Assembly (NCBI GenBank): GCA_030530205.1
Contig: JAUMVK010000001.1
Location: 186,001-250,000 of the forward strand
Origin: RGIG3701 sp030530205
GTDB lineage: Bacteria > Planctomycetota > Planctomycetia > Pirellulales > Thermoguttaceae
DNA length: 64,000 bases
Reading direction: 5' to 3'
Shown: one piece after another, positions 43,857-51,755 of the stretch
Position numbering within the stretch: position 1 is the stretch's first letter
Layout of the letters: every line of letters starts with the position of its first letter
Program-made: the position numbers and the translations under genes
Notes under the pieces: generated by a model
Told to the model about the DNA's origin: nothing
The model's input: the letters and a program-made list of their open reading frames with translations, nothing else
Database searches by the model: none

Positions 43857-46482
43857 TCTCGATTTCATACCAGACCGTTTTGAATTCCGGCCCGATCTGG
43901 ATCACCGCGTTTCCGTCTTTTCCGGTTTTGACCGGGACTTCCGCTTTACGGTCGCCGTGAGGATTGAGAGCATAAACTTTCACTTGCGACACCTTGGCCG
44001 GAAGCGTCAGTTCTGCCGGGATCCCCTCCGCTACGATCGGGCCTTCACCCCACGTCGTGAGATGGATCTTTGTGCCGTTTTCAGCGCGGTCTTCGGCGAT
44101 CTGGCCTTTGTTCCCGCAGTAGCCCGTGGCGGTCAGGAGGATGCGGGAGGAGCCGTCTTTTCCGAAACCTTTCGCGTTCTGCGAGGTCACGGAGATCGTC
44201 GCCCAGCCGAGAAGGGTCTCGCCAACGGAGAGCGTCACGCCGTCCGCCAGATCAAACGTCCGGCCTTCCGGGAAGCCGCTGAAGACTTTCGTGTTCTTCG
44301 TTTTCACGAGGAAAACGCCTTTTCCGACCGTTTCGAGATTCCAGACCAGCTCGCCCGTGTCGCTGACGTACACGCCTTGGAGCGCATTCAGGTCTTCATT
44401 CGGGCCGGAAACCGCGTCTGCCGGCGCGTTGACTTCAACCTGGGTACGATGAATGAGCGGCATACGGGAATCCACATTCAGCCCCGAGATTCCGAGGCTG
44501 GTGTTCCTTTGCTCGATGCGGGTGCGTTCCTTTTCAGGGGTGAAACTGGCGGTCACGCACTCTTTGGCCGTCTGAACGTCCCCGCGCAGGAACATCGCGG
44601 CGCAGGCCGGAATATGCGCCAGAACGTCCGTTCGGCAAATCATGCTGAAGAAGTACGAGTTCCGGATTGGCTCGAAGTTCGGGCAGTGGTTGTACGTGTA
44701 CTCGAACACGCCGTCCCAGTCCTGGAACGCGCCGTATGCCCGGAGCATCGGCTGACCTTCCGCCCCGTAGTAGTTCGGGAACGGGTGGTTGTACTCACTG
44801 ACCGTGAATGGTTTGCCCGCGACGCGCTGTGAGGCCATGCTCGTCACGCAGTTCGAGCTGGAGTTCACCATGGGCCTGTTCCCGATCTCCCAATCCGGTT
44901 TGACGGACGGGTGGAGCCAGTACGCGTGATGGTCCACGTAATCAAGAGCGCCCTGAACGTAGGACGGCGAGTAATTCAGCTGCGTGCCGGAAACCGGCTG
45001 CTTCGCGTGAAGCTCGTCATGGAGGAAAGCGCACATTCCCGTCCAGTAAGCGTATTCTGTGTCGCTGATGAACTGGGCAAAATCCTTCTGGGCCTGCCCC
45101 GGCGCAAAATCTTTCGACCTCACGACTTTGATCGATTTATCCTTCAGGTTTCCGTCCATCTGGTAGCCTTCCGCGCCGGACTGGAACGAGAAGTCTTTGA
45201 TCTCGTATTTCCCGACCGGGAAGCGGGTGAGCTGAAGCTCCGCGTTTGGCGAGTCCTCACCGACGAAAATCGGGAAAGTGAACGTTTTCCACTCGTTGCC
45301 AACGTTCAGACGGGTGAAAAGCCCGAACGTGCGGAAGCCGCCTTCGTAGTCCGCCAAAGCCGTCCCGAGTTCGACCGGCCCGGTCCCTTCCGTGCGGCGG
45401 ATCTTGAACGAGAACGTATAAATTCCGCCCTTCTCGATTTTGACCGCGCGGTGGATCTTCGGGTTTACGCCCTCGCTGGCGGTCACTTCCAGTTTCAGCA
45501 CACCGTCTTCGACTTCGGTCTTGAACGTGCCTTTCCCGCAGGTGTAGAGCGTCCACGGCTTTTTCGTGAAATCGACCGGTTCAGTGAATTTTCCTTCCGG
45601 GATCTGCTCGCCGTGGAGCGGGACCGGCTTGTACTGCCACGCCTCGCGCAGTTTCTCATCGGAGCCGTATTTCTTCAGGAGCCAGTCGTTCCACTGTTCC
45701 TGGAACTCGTCGGCGTACATTTTCGGCAGATTATCCATTCCTCCGCTGCGGTAGTTGGCCCAGAGGGAGTTTTCATTATTAATTTCGATCACGGCGATGG
45801 CCGGTTCGTCGGTGTAGGCCAGACCGGTGTACGGGTTGACGTGGGTCAGAAGCTCGCGGGCGTAGATCTTCTGCTCCTCGATCATCCGTTTCACGAAATT
45901 ATCGGTCCCTTTGTTCGCCCAGGGGCCGCCTTTGGCGAAACCGTCACGTTCGTCCCAGAACCGGGCAACGTGGAGGTTCATATCGACGTAGATCCCACGT
46001 TTTTTGAAGGCCGCGATCATGTAGTCCTGACGGTCACGCTGGGTTTTGCTCAGGATCTTCTGGGTGTTCTCGTTTTCCTCGACAATACCGGGAAGGGCCG
46101 GGAACATAAACGTCCCGTACGCGGAATCGAAGTAGTGCAGACGCACGCAGTTGATCCCGAAGCGGGCGAGGCGGTCGGCCAGTTTGTCGGCTTCTTCGTG
46201 GGTCGGGAAGTTGGCGGGGCCGGTCAGGTTCGTGGCGTGCAGACGAACGCGGCCTTTATCGTTCACGAAATGGCCATCCTCAACGCGCACAAAGCCGTAT
46301 TTTCCCGCCGGAGCGTCCAGAAGGTGTGCCATGCTGGTTGCATTTTGGGGACCATCGTAGGAAATGACGAACGGGAACAGCGCCGGATCGTTGGAAACAT
46401 CGGGCGCAAGACCCTGTGCGAAGCAGAGGCCCGTCAGTGCAGCTGAAACGCAGAACACGAAAGAGGCGAGGAATTTTTTCAT
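43849..46482 (-). CDS. Secreted clan-A glycoside hydrolase with inserted carbohydrate-binding domain
   Basis: This 877-residue protein has a signal peptide (residues 1-22). The TIM-barrel half has LHATNLTGPANFPTHEEAD, FGINCVRLHYFD and the acid/base Asn-Glu in IEINNENSLW (E238). Residues about 310-435 are a beta-sandwich resembling a carbohydrate-binding module (WTLYTCGKGTFKTEVEDGVL). The barrel then resumes, with YVDHHAYW and the likely nucleophile E563 in FTVSEYNHP. A C-terminal beta domain follows (about 650-877). This layout fits GH5/GH39-like retaining enzymes; the exact family and substrate are uncertain. A promoter lies at 46528-46555. The last codons are inside a repeat shared with the gene at 19676. 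Confidence 0.75.
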   Translation of the reverse strand: MKKFLASFVFCVSAALTGLCFAQGLAPDVSNDPALFPFVISYDGPQNATSMAHLLDAPAGKYGFVRVEDGHFVNDKGRVRLHATNLTGPANFPTHEEADKLADRLARFGINCVRLHYFDSAYGTFMFPALPGIVEENENTQKILSKTQRDRQDYMIAAFKKRGIYVDMNLHVARFWDERDGFAKGGPWANKGTDNFVKRMIEEQKIYARELLTHVNPYTGLAYTDEPAIAVIEINNENSLWANYRSGGMDNLPKMYADEFQEQWNDWLLKKYGSDEKLREAWQYKPVPLHGEQIPEGKFTEPVDFTKKPWTLYTCGKGTFKTEVEDGVLKLEVTASEGVNPKIHRAVKIEKGGIYTFSFKIRRTEGTGPVELGTALADYEGGFRTFGLFTRLNVGNEWKTFTFPIFVGEDSPNAELQLTRFPVGKYEIKDFSFQSGAEGYQMDGNLKDKSIKVVRSKDFAPGQAQKDFAQFISDTEYAYWTGMCAFLHDELHAKQPVSGTQLNYSPSYVQGALDYVDHHAYWLHPSVKPDWEIGNRPMVNSSSNCVTSMASQRVAGKPFTVSEYNHPFPNYYGAEGQPMLRAYGAFQDWDGVFEYTYNHCPNFEPIRNSYFFSMICRTDVLAHIPACAAMFLRGDVQTAKECVTASFTPEKERTRIEQRNTSLGISGLNVDSRMPLIHRTQVEVNAPADAVSGPNEDLNALQGVYVSDTGELVWNLETVGKGVFLVKTKNTKVFSGFPEGRTFDLADGVTLSVGETLLGWATISVTSQNAKGFGKDGSSRILLTATGYCGNKGQIAEDRAENGTKIHLTTWGEGPIVAEGIPAELTLPAKVSQVKVYALNPHGDRKAEVPVKTGKDGNAVIQIGPEFKTVWYEIEIQ

Positions 46483-46527
46483 CTTTTTTCCTTTCAGATT
46501 TTAAGGAGCGGGGTAGGTTTTTCTTTT

Positions 46528-46555
46528 AATGTACCACGACCCGAAAAAAAGTCAA
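46528..46555 (-). promoter_or_regulatory. Promoter of the clan-A glycosidase gene
   Basis: TTGACT (46550-46555), 16 nt, TACATT (46528-46533) on the minus strand, about 45 nt before the ATG at 46482. Confidence 0.5.
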
Positions 46556-46635
46556 GTAGGTCTGACGCAAAAAAAAGAAACGGGGAATTTTTGGAAAAAT
46601 ATCCTGAAAATCTGACTCTTTTGGGACTGCAATAC

Positions 46636-46664
46636 TTGACAAATGACCAAAAGACGGACATAAT
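46636..46664 (+). promoter_or_regulatory. Promoter of the 2-hydroxyacid dehydrogenase gene
   Basis: TTGACA (46636-46641), 17 nt, CATAAT (46659-46664), about 50 nt before the ATG at 46718. Confidence 0.6.
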
Positions 46665-46717
46665 ATAAATCGCAACTGTACGACTTTTGGATCCTTTTAT
46701 TTTTGACTGGAGTTTTT

Positions 46718-47683
46718 ATGCGTCACAAAATCGTAATTCTGGACGGCTACGCCCTGAATCCGGGGGATTTGGACTATTCGCCGCTCGAGGAGTTCGGCGA
46801 GCTGGTCGTTTATGACCGCTGTACCCGCGAGCAGATCCCCGAGCTGGCCCGGGACGCCGACATCGTGCTGGGGAACAAGGCAGTCTTCGGCGAGGCCGAG
46901 TTCGCGCAGCTGCCGAATCTCCGCTACATCGGCGTTCAGGCGACCGGCTACAACGTCGTGGACATTGAGGCGGCCCGGCGCCACGGCGTCACGGTCACGA
47001 ACGTCCCGGCCTACAGTACACCGTCAGTCGCCCAGCTCACGTTCGCGCACCTGCTGAACCTGACGTTCCACCTTTCCGAGCATACGGCCGAGATCCGCGG
47101 CGGCGCATGGACGAGGAACCCAGATTTCACGTATTGGTCCCACCCGCTCGTCGAGCTGGCCGGCAAGACGATGGGCCTGATCGGCTTCGGGAACATCGCG
47201 CGGAAAGTCGCCCAGATCGCCCTGGCCCTGGAAATGCGTGTCGTGGCGTGCCGAAAACAGACGGTTCGGTGCCCCAACGAGATGATGGACGTGGAGATTT
47301 TGCCCATGGAGGAGGTTTTCCGGCAGGCGGACGTTCTGAGCCTGCACTGTCCAGCAACCCCCGAAACGATCGGGCTGGTGAATGCCGACCGGCTGGCGCT
47401 GATGAAGCCGACTGCGTTTCTGATCAATACGGCCCGGGGCGTGCTGGTCGATGAGGCGGCGCTTGCCGATGCGCTGAACGCTGACCGGCTCGCGGGCGCA
47501 GGGCTGGACGTCCTCTCGACGGAACCTCCGGCGGCGGAAAACCCGCTGCTGGCGGCAAAGAACTGCTTCTTCACGGGCCACATCGCTTGGGCGACCCTGG
47601 CCGCAAGAAAGCGCTGCCTCGACGTAGTGATCCAGAACGTTGCCGCGTTCGTGGCGGGAAAGCCGATCAACGTTGTTTCATGA
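46718..47683 (+). CDS. D-2-hydroxyacid dehydrogenase (glycerate dehydrogenase-like)
   Basis: This 321-residue NAD(P)-dependent enzyme reduces 2-oxoacids such as hydroxypyruvate. It shows the substrate-domain segment GVQATGYNVVD, the Rossmann motif GLIGFGNIA (153-161), and the catalytic Arg in INTARGVLVD (R240), Glu near 269 and His in TGHIAWAT (H288). Length and motif order match the family. GGAG lies 5 nt before the ATG at 46718; a TTG further upstream is rejected. It has its own promoter. The exact 2-oxoacid is not readable from sequence. Confidence 0.92.
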   Translation: MRHKIVILDGYALNPGDLDYSPLEEFGELVVYDRCTREQIPELARDADIVLGNKAVFGEAEFAQLPNLRYIGVQATGYNVVDIEAARRHGVTVTNVPAYSTPSVAQLTFAHLLNLTFHLSEHTAEIRGGAWTRNPDFTYWSHPLVELAGKTMGLIGFGNIARKVAQIALALEMRVVACRKQTVRCPNEMMDVEILPMEEVFRQADVLSLHCPATPETIGLVNADRLALMKPTAFLINTARGVLVDEAALADALNADRLAGAGLDVLSTEPPAAENPLLAAKNCFFTGHIAWATLAARKRCLDVVIQNVAAFVAGKPINVVS

Positions 47684-47692
47684 GTAGAATTT

Positions 47693-47760
47693 ACTGGGAC
47701 GATACTTCCAGTGTCGCTTCAATTATGAATGAAAGACGACGCAGGAAGTGTCGTCTCCGC
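47693..47760. repeat. Two diverged GACGAC hairpin repeats, convergent
   Basis: CTGGGACGATACTTCCAGTG plus TCG (47693-47715) and, inverted, GACGACGCAGGAAGTGTCGT plus CTCCG (47736-47760) follow the dehydrogenase stop. Confidence 0.7.
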
Positions 47761-47802
47761 CAAAAATTGGCTTAAGTTGACGCGCATACGGCTCCCCACC
47801 CC

Positions 47803-47830
47803 TTGCGCAAAATTTAAAATCTGGTATAAT
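47803..47830 (+). promoter_or_regulatory. Promoter of the structured leader/ncRNA ahead of the hydG pair
   Basis: TTGCGC (47803-47808), 16 nt, perfect TATAAT (47825-47830), with start expected near 47837. Confidence 0.65.
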
Positions 47831-47836
47831 AGTTTA

Positions 47837-48016
47837 GTCAATGTAAAGATTCCCGATTCGGGATTCTGATCAAAGACTTTCAAATGGCAGTCGTTCTGAG
47901 TTGCCGGGTTCGTCCGGGCAGTGAAGGCGGGAAACGCGCGAATCCGATCCGCCGGTTTACGGGGGTTTTGCACTTTATAATATTCCTGCTTCATACTCTG
48001 AACGCAGGATTTTTTT
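47837..48016 (+). ncRNA. Structured RNA (riboswitch-like leader or free small RNA) upstream of the hydrogenase regulator
   Basis: The non-coding segment behind a good promoter folds as a closed domain. TGTAAAG (47842-47848) pairs with CTTTATA (47973-47979), one pair being G-U. Inside are a CCCG/CGGG hairpin near 47855, a UUCG-tetraloop hairpin (GCCGGG...TCCGGGC, 47903-47919) and GGCGG/CCGCC (47926-47930, 47949-47953). A separate terminator with a T7 run follows at 47984-48016, and the regulator gene begins 33 nt later. Promoter, compact domain, terminator and gene order match a riboswitch or attenuator, but a free RNA of about 180 nt (6S-sized) fits too. I recognise no known class. Confidence 0.55.
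47984..48016 (+). terminator. Rho-independent terminator after the structured RNA
   Basis: TCCTGCTTCA (47984-47993) pairs with TGAA and GCAGGA (47999-48002, 48004-48009, one bulged C), followed by seven T. It is 33 nt ahead of the regulator start codon. Confidence 0.8.
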
Positions 48017-48048
48017 GTAGAAACCTTTTTTAGACTGACTGGCCAAAC

Positions 48049-48342
48049 GTGAGCGTATCCCCTTCAGAAAGACGCATTGGAATCGTTGGAATCATCGTGG
48101 AAGACCACCGTTCTGTCGAGAAGATCAATACGCTTCTCGCCGATTATGCCGAACACATTATCGGCCGGATGGGGATCCCGTATCGCTCGTGCGAAGTGAG
48201 CATCATCAGCATCGTGCTCGATGCGCCGACCGACGTGATCAGTTCCCTTTCGGGGAAACTCGGCATGCTCCCGGGAGTCAGCGCGAAATCGGTTTGTTCA
48301 AAGAAAGAAACGACGCCAGAACGTGCGCCGCGAAACAATTAA
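48049..48342 (+). CDS. TM1266-type putative iron-only hydrogenase system regulator
   Basis: This 97-residue protein matches the small ACT/NikR-C-like TM1266 family: RRIGIVGIIVEDHRSVEKINTLLADYAEHIIGRMGIPYRSCEVSIISIVLD, then ISSLSGKLGMLPGVSAKSV. The family is found next to [FeFe]-hydrogenase maturation genes and is proposed to be regulatory, without proof. Its start is a GTG at 48049 with no strong Shine-Dalgarno site. hydG begins 17 nt after the stop, so the two form one unit. The structured RNA and terminator directly upstream could set its expression. Confidence 0.88.
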   Translation: MSVSPSERRIGIVGIIVEDHRSVEKINTLLADYAEHIIGRMGIPYRSCEVSIISIVLDAPTDVISSLSGKLGMLPGVSAKSVCSKKETTPERAPRNN

Positions 48343-48359
48343 TAGAAAGCTGGACTCCC

Positions 48360-49778
48360 ATGTACGATCCCAAATCTCCTCATGCTGTTGATTTCATTCA
48401 CGACGGTGAAATCCTCGAAACCCTGGCGTACGCTGACGCGCACCGCGGCGACAAAGGGCTGATTTCCGCCATCCTCGACAAAGCGCGCGACTGCAAGGGC
48501 CTCACGCACCGCGAAGCGATTTTGCTCCTCGACTGCGCCGACCCGGAACTCAACGAGCGCATTTACGCCGAGGCAATGGAGATCAAGCAGCGTTTTTACG
48601 GCAACCGCATCGTGATGTTCGCGCCGCTTTACCTTTCCAATTACTGCGTGAACGGCTGCACCTATTGCCCGTACCACTTCAAGAATAAGCACTTGACCCG
48701 CAAAAAACTGACTCAGGACGAGATCCGCGCGGAAGTCATCGCCCTGCAGGACATGGGTCACAAACGCCTCGCACTGGAGACGGGCGAGCACCCGACGATG
48801 AACCCGATCGAATACGTGCTGGAATCGATCGACACGATTTACTCGATCAAGCACAAAAACGGCGCGATCCGCCGGGTGAACGTGAACATTGCGGCGACGA
48901 CCGTCGAAAACTACACGAAACTCAAGAACGCCGGGATCGGAACGTACATCCTGTTCCAGGAGACGTACAACAAAAAACTGTACGAGGAGAAGCACCCGAC
49001 CGGCCCGAAATCGAACTACGCGTACCACACGGAAGCGATGGACCGCGCGATGGACGGTGGGATCGACGACGTTGGCTGCGGCGTCCTGTTCGGTTTGAGC
49101 CCGTACCGGTACGACTTTGTGGGACTTCTGATGCACGCCGAGCACCTGGAAGCCGCCAAGGGAGTGGGGCCGCACACGATCAGCGTGCCGCGCATCCGCC
49201 GTGCCGATGACATTGACCCGCTGATGTTTTCCAACTCGATCGACGACGCGACGTTCGCGAAGATCGTGGCCGTTCTGCGTATCGCGGTCCCCTACACGGG
49301 CCTGATCATTTCCACCCGCGAGTCGAAAGCGGCCCGCGAGATGGTTTTGAAACTGGGCGTTTCGCAGATCTCCGGCGCGTCGCGCACCTCGGTCGGCGGC
49401 TACGTCAATCCGGAACCTGAGGACGAAAACTCGGCCCAGTTCGATGTGGTCGATAATCGGACGCTGGACGAAGTACTGAACTGGCTCATGCGACTGGGTT
49501 ACGTCCCCTCCTTCTGCACGGCATGTTACCGTGAAGGGCGGACGGGCGACCGCTTCATGAGCCTCGTCAAATCGGGCCAGATCGTAAACTGCTGCCACCC
49601 GAACGCGCTGATGACGCTCAAAGAGTACCTCGAGGACTACGCGTCGCCTGACACGAAAGCGATCGGCGAGGCGCTCATCGAGAAAGAACTGACGAAGATC
49701 CCGAACGAGAAAGTTCGCCGGATCGCAACGGAGCACCTGTACGAGCTTCACGAAGGAAAACGCGATTTCAGGTTTTGA
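48360..49778 (+). CDS. hydG: [FeFe]-hydrogenase H-cluster radical SAM maturase HydG
   Basis: This 472-residue radical SAM tyrosine lyase makes CO and cyanide ligands for the H-cluster. The radical-SAM cluster is C96-x3-C100-x2-C103 (YCVNGCTYCPY). The C-terminal auxiliary cluster motif CTAC (386-389) and C412 (VNCCHPNAL) has the CX2C-X22-C spacing that separates HydG from ThiH. Other family segments are ALETGEHPTMNPIEYVLE and LFQETYNKKLYEEKHPTGPKS. The ATG at 48360 gives the normal family length; a longer in-frame start inside the regulator gene is rejected. HydE, HydF and the hydrogenase itself are not in the window. Confidence 0.95.
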   Translation: MYDPKSPHAVDFIHDGEILETLAYADAHRGDKGLISAILDKARDCKGLTHREAILLLDCADPELNERIYAEAMEIKQRFYGNRIVMFAPLYLSNYCVNGCTYCPYHFKNKHLTRKKLTQDEIRAEVIALQDMGHKRLALETGEHPTMNPIEYVLESIDTIYSIKHKNGAIRRVNVNIAATTVENYTKLKNAGIGTYILFQETYNKKLYEEKHPTGPKSNYAYHTEAMDRAMDGGIDDVGCGVLFGLSPYRYDFVGLLMHAEHLEAAKGVGPHTISVPRIRRADDIDPLMFSNSIDDATFAKIVAVLRIAVPYTGLIISTRESKAAREMVLKLGVSQISGASRTSVGGYVNPEPEDENSAQFDVVDNRTLDEVLNWLMRLGYVPSFCTACYREGRTGDRFMSLVKSGQIVNCCHPNALMTLKEYLEDYASPDTKAIGEALIEKELTKIPNEKVRRIATEHLYELHEGKRDFRF

Positions 49779-49785
49779 TTCTTCT

Positions 49786-49972
49786 GGAGTGCGGCAATAC
49801 AGAAGCCGAAGGCTTCATTTGCCGCTTTCACTTTAGTGATTAACCAATATTGGGTTAGAAACGATTTTCACGTGGGAAAAGCCACTCGTGATTCAGCGGC
49901 AAATGCCTCTGCGAGGCAGTATTGCCGCAAATGAAAGCGGTGAATGCGCTGCGCGCTGTATCACCGCACTCC
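49786..49972. repeat. Composite REP (BIME-like) element A
   Basis: Bounded by GGAGTGCGG and CCGCACTCC inverted ends. Inside are REP hairpins of the form GCGGCAATACAG, a variable short hairpin (GAAGCC/GGCTTC or GCCTC/GAGGC), then CATTTGCCGC. It lies between hydG and the acyl-CoA ligase gene. Elements B-F (54620-55761 and 58887-59076) are related. Confidence 0.85.
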
Positions 49973-50019
49973 CAAATCCTCCCTTTTAAACTTTACATTC
50001 AACCTCAAGGACCTCCAAC

Positions 50020-51654
50020 ATGCCCATCACAGAAATCCTTGCCCGGAATGCCGAACTTTATGGCCCGGAAATCTGCCTGACCGAATTGAATCCCGAGGAC
50101 GACGAAAAACGCCGGATCACGTGGAAAGAGTACGAGCTGATCGAGGACACGAATAAAGACGGCTCGCGGCGAACGATGACCTGGGCCGAGTTCGACGAAA
50201 AGGCGAACCAGTTCGCGAATCTCCTCCTGAGCCGTGGGGTCAAAAAAGGGGACAAAATCGCGATCCTTCTCATGAACTGCCTCGAATGGCTCCCCATTTA
50301 CTTCGGGATTTTGCGTACGGGCGCGTTGGCGGTTCCGATGAATTTCCGCTATGCCCCCGACGAGATCAAGTACTGCCTCGACCTTTCCGAATCGACTGGT
50401 CTGGTTTTCGGTCCTGAATTTATCGGGCGTGTGGAAACGATTTGTGACAAGATCCCGGCCGTGAAACATCTTTTCTACGTGGGCGAAAACTGCCCGACCT
50501 TCGCGGACAGTTTCGACAAACTGCTTCAGTATATGTCGAGCAAGAACCCGAACATTCCGCTGACCGACGATGATTTCGCGGCCATTTACTTTTCGTCAGG
50601 CACGACTGGTTTCCCTAAGGCGATCCTGCACAAGCACCAGAGTTTAATGTCATCGTGCGTCACGGAACAGAAGCATCACGGCCAGACACGCGACGATAAA
50701 TTCCTCTGCATTCCGCCGCTCTACCACACGGGCGCAAAAATGCACTGGTTTGGGAGTTTTTTGGCCGGTTCACCGGCGGTTCTGCTTCGTGGCGTGAAGC
50801 CGCAGTGGATCCTGCGCGCGGTTTCGGAGGAACACTGTACGATCGTCTGGCTTCTGGTTCCGTGGGCCCAGGACATTCTGGACGCGATCGAACGAGGTGA
50901 AGTCAAACTTGAGGATTACCAGCTCGATCAGTGGCGTCTGATGCACATTGGCGCGCAGCCAGTCCCGCCGAGCCTCATCAAACGCTGGAAGAGCTACTTC
51001 CCACACCACGATTACGACACGAATTACGGCCTGAGCGAATCGATCGGCCCGGGCTGTGTTCACTTGGGGATCGAAAACACGCATAAAGTCGGCGCGATCG
51101 GCATTCCAGGTTACGGCTGGAGTGTGAAAATCGTGGATGACAAACATCAGGAAGTGGCTAAAGGAGATGTCGGCGAACTGGCGGTCAAGGGGCCGGGTGT
51201 TATGACGTGCTACTACCGCGACCCGAAAGCGACGGAAGAATGCCTTCAGGACGGCTGGCTCTTTACCGGCGACATGGCTCAGCAGGACGAAGATGGTTTC
51301 ATTTATCTGGTGGACCGCAAGAAGGACGTCATCATCACGGGCGGAGAAAATATTTATCCGGTACAAATCGAAGATTTCCTGCGTCAGCATCAGGATATTA
51401 AGGACGTTGCCGTCATTGGTCTGCCGGACCAGCGTCTGGGCGAAATCACGTGTGCGATCATTGAGTTAAAGCCAGATCGCAAAACGACGGAAGCGGAAAT
51501 CAACGAATTCTGCACAGGTATGCCGCGTTACAAGCGTCCGAGGAAAATCATTTTCGCCCCTATTCCCCGTAATCCGACCGGGAAAATCGAGAAGCCGAAA
51601 CTCCGCCAGATTTATTGCGGAAAGAGTCTGGTCAAGGCACAGATAGAAAACTGA
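50020..51654 (+). CDS. Acyl-CoA synthetase / AMP-dependent ligase
   Basis: This 544-residue member of the ANL superfamily activates a carboxylic acid to an acyl-AMP and then a CoA thioester. It shows the P-loop YFSSGTTGFPKA, the A5 motif YGLSES, the hinge VDRKKDVIITGGENIYP and the C-terminal catalytic Lys in NPTGKIEKPK. Between residues about 38 and 50 there is a small extra KDGSRRTMTW segment typical of some medium/long-chain or aryl-CoA ligases. CAAGGA lies about 8 nt before the ATG. The substrate class is not determinable from these motifs. The unit ends at a terminator (51667-51699). Confidence 0.9.
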   Translation: MPITEILARNAELYGPEICLTELNPEDDEKRRITWKEYELIEDTNKDGSRRTMTWAEFDEKANQFANLLLSRGVKKGDKIAILLMNCLEWLPIYFGILRTGALAVPMNFRYAPDEIKYCLDLSESTGLVFGPEFIGRVETICDKIPAVKHLFYVGENCPTFADSFDKLLQYMSSKNPNIPLTDDDFAAIYFSSGTTGFPKAILHKHQSLMSSCVTEQKHHGQTRDDKFLCIPPLYHTGAKMHWFGSFLAGSPAVLLRGVKPQWILRAVSEEHCTIVWLLVPWAQDILDAIERGEVKLEDYQLDQWRLMHIGAQPVPPSLIKRWKSYFPHHDYDTNYGLSESIGPGCVHLGIENTHKVGAIGIPGYGWSVKIVDDKHQEVAKGDVGELAVKGPGVMTCYYRDPKATEECLQDGWLFTGDMAQQDEDGFIYLVDRKKDVIITGGENIYPVQIEDFLRQHQDIKDVAVIGLPDQRLGEITCAIIELKPDRKTTEAEINEFCTGMPRYKRPRKIIFAPIPRNPTGKIEKPKLRQIYCGKSLVKAQIEN

Positions 51655-51666
51655 TCGGTATCTTTT

Positions 51667-51699
51667 GAGGGCCTCGACCAAACGAGGCTCTCGTTTTTT
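51667..51699 (+). terminator. Rho-independent terminator of the acyl-CoA ligase gene
   Basis: GCCTCG (51671-51676) pairs with CGAGGC (51683-51688), extended by GAG/CTC, then TTTTTT at 51694-51699. Confidence 0.8.
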
Positions 51700-51755
51700 G
51701 CACAGAACCATTTCCACAAAACAGACTCCAGCAGAAGGTCTGGGCTTTCCAGAAC

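Noticed and set aside
47837..47982. Cobalamin riboswitch
   Set aside because: GGGAA and GAATCC segments faintly recall the cobalamin aptamer core, but the diagnostic box with GCCACUG is missing and the downstream genes have no known B12 link.
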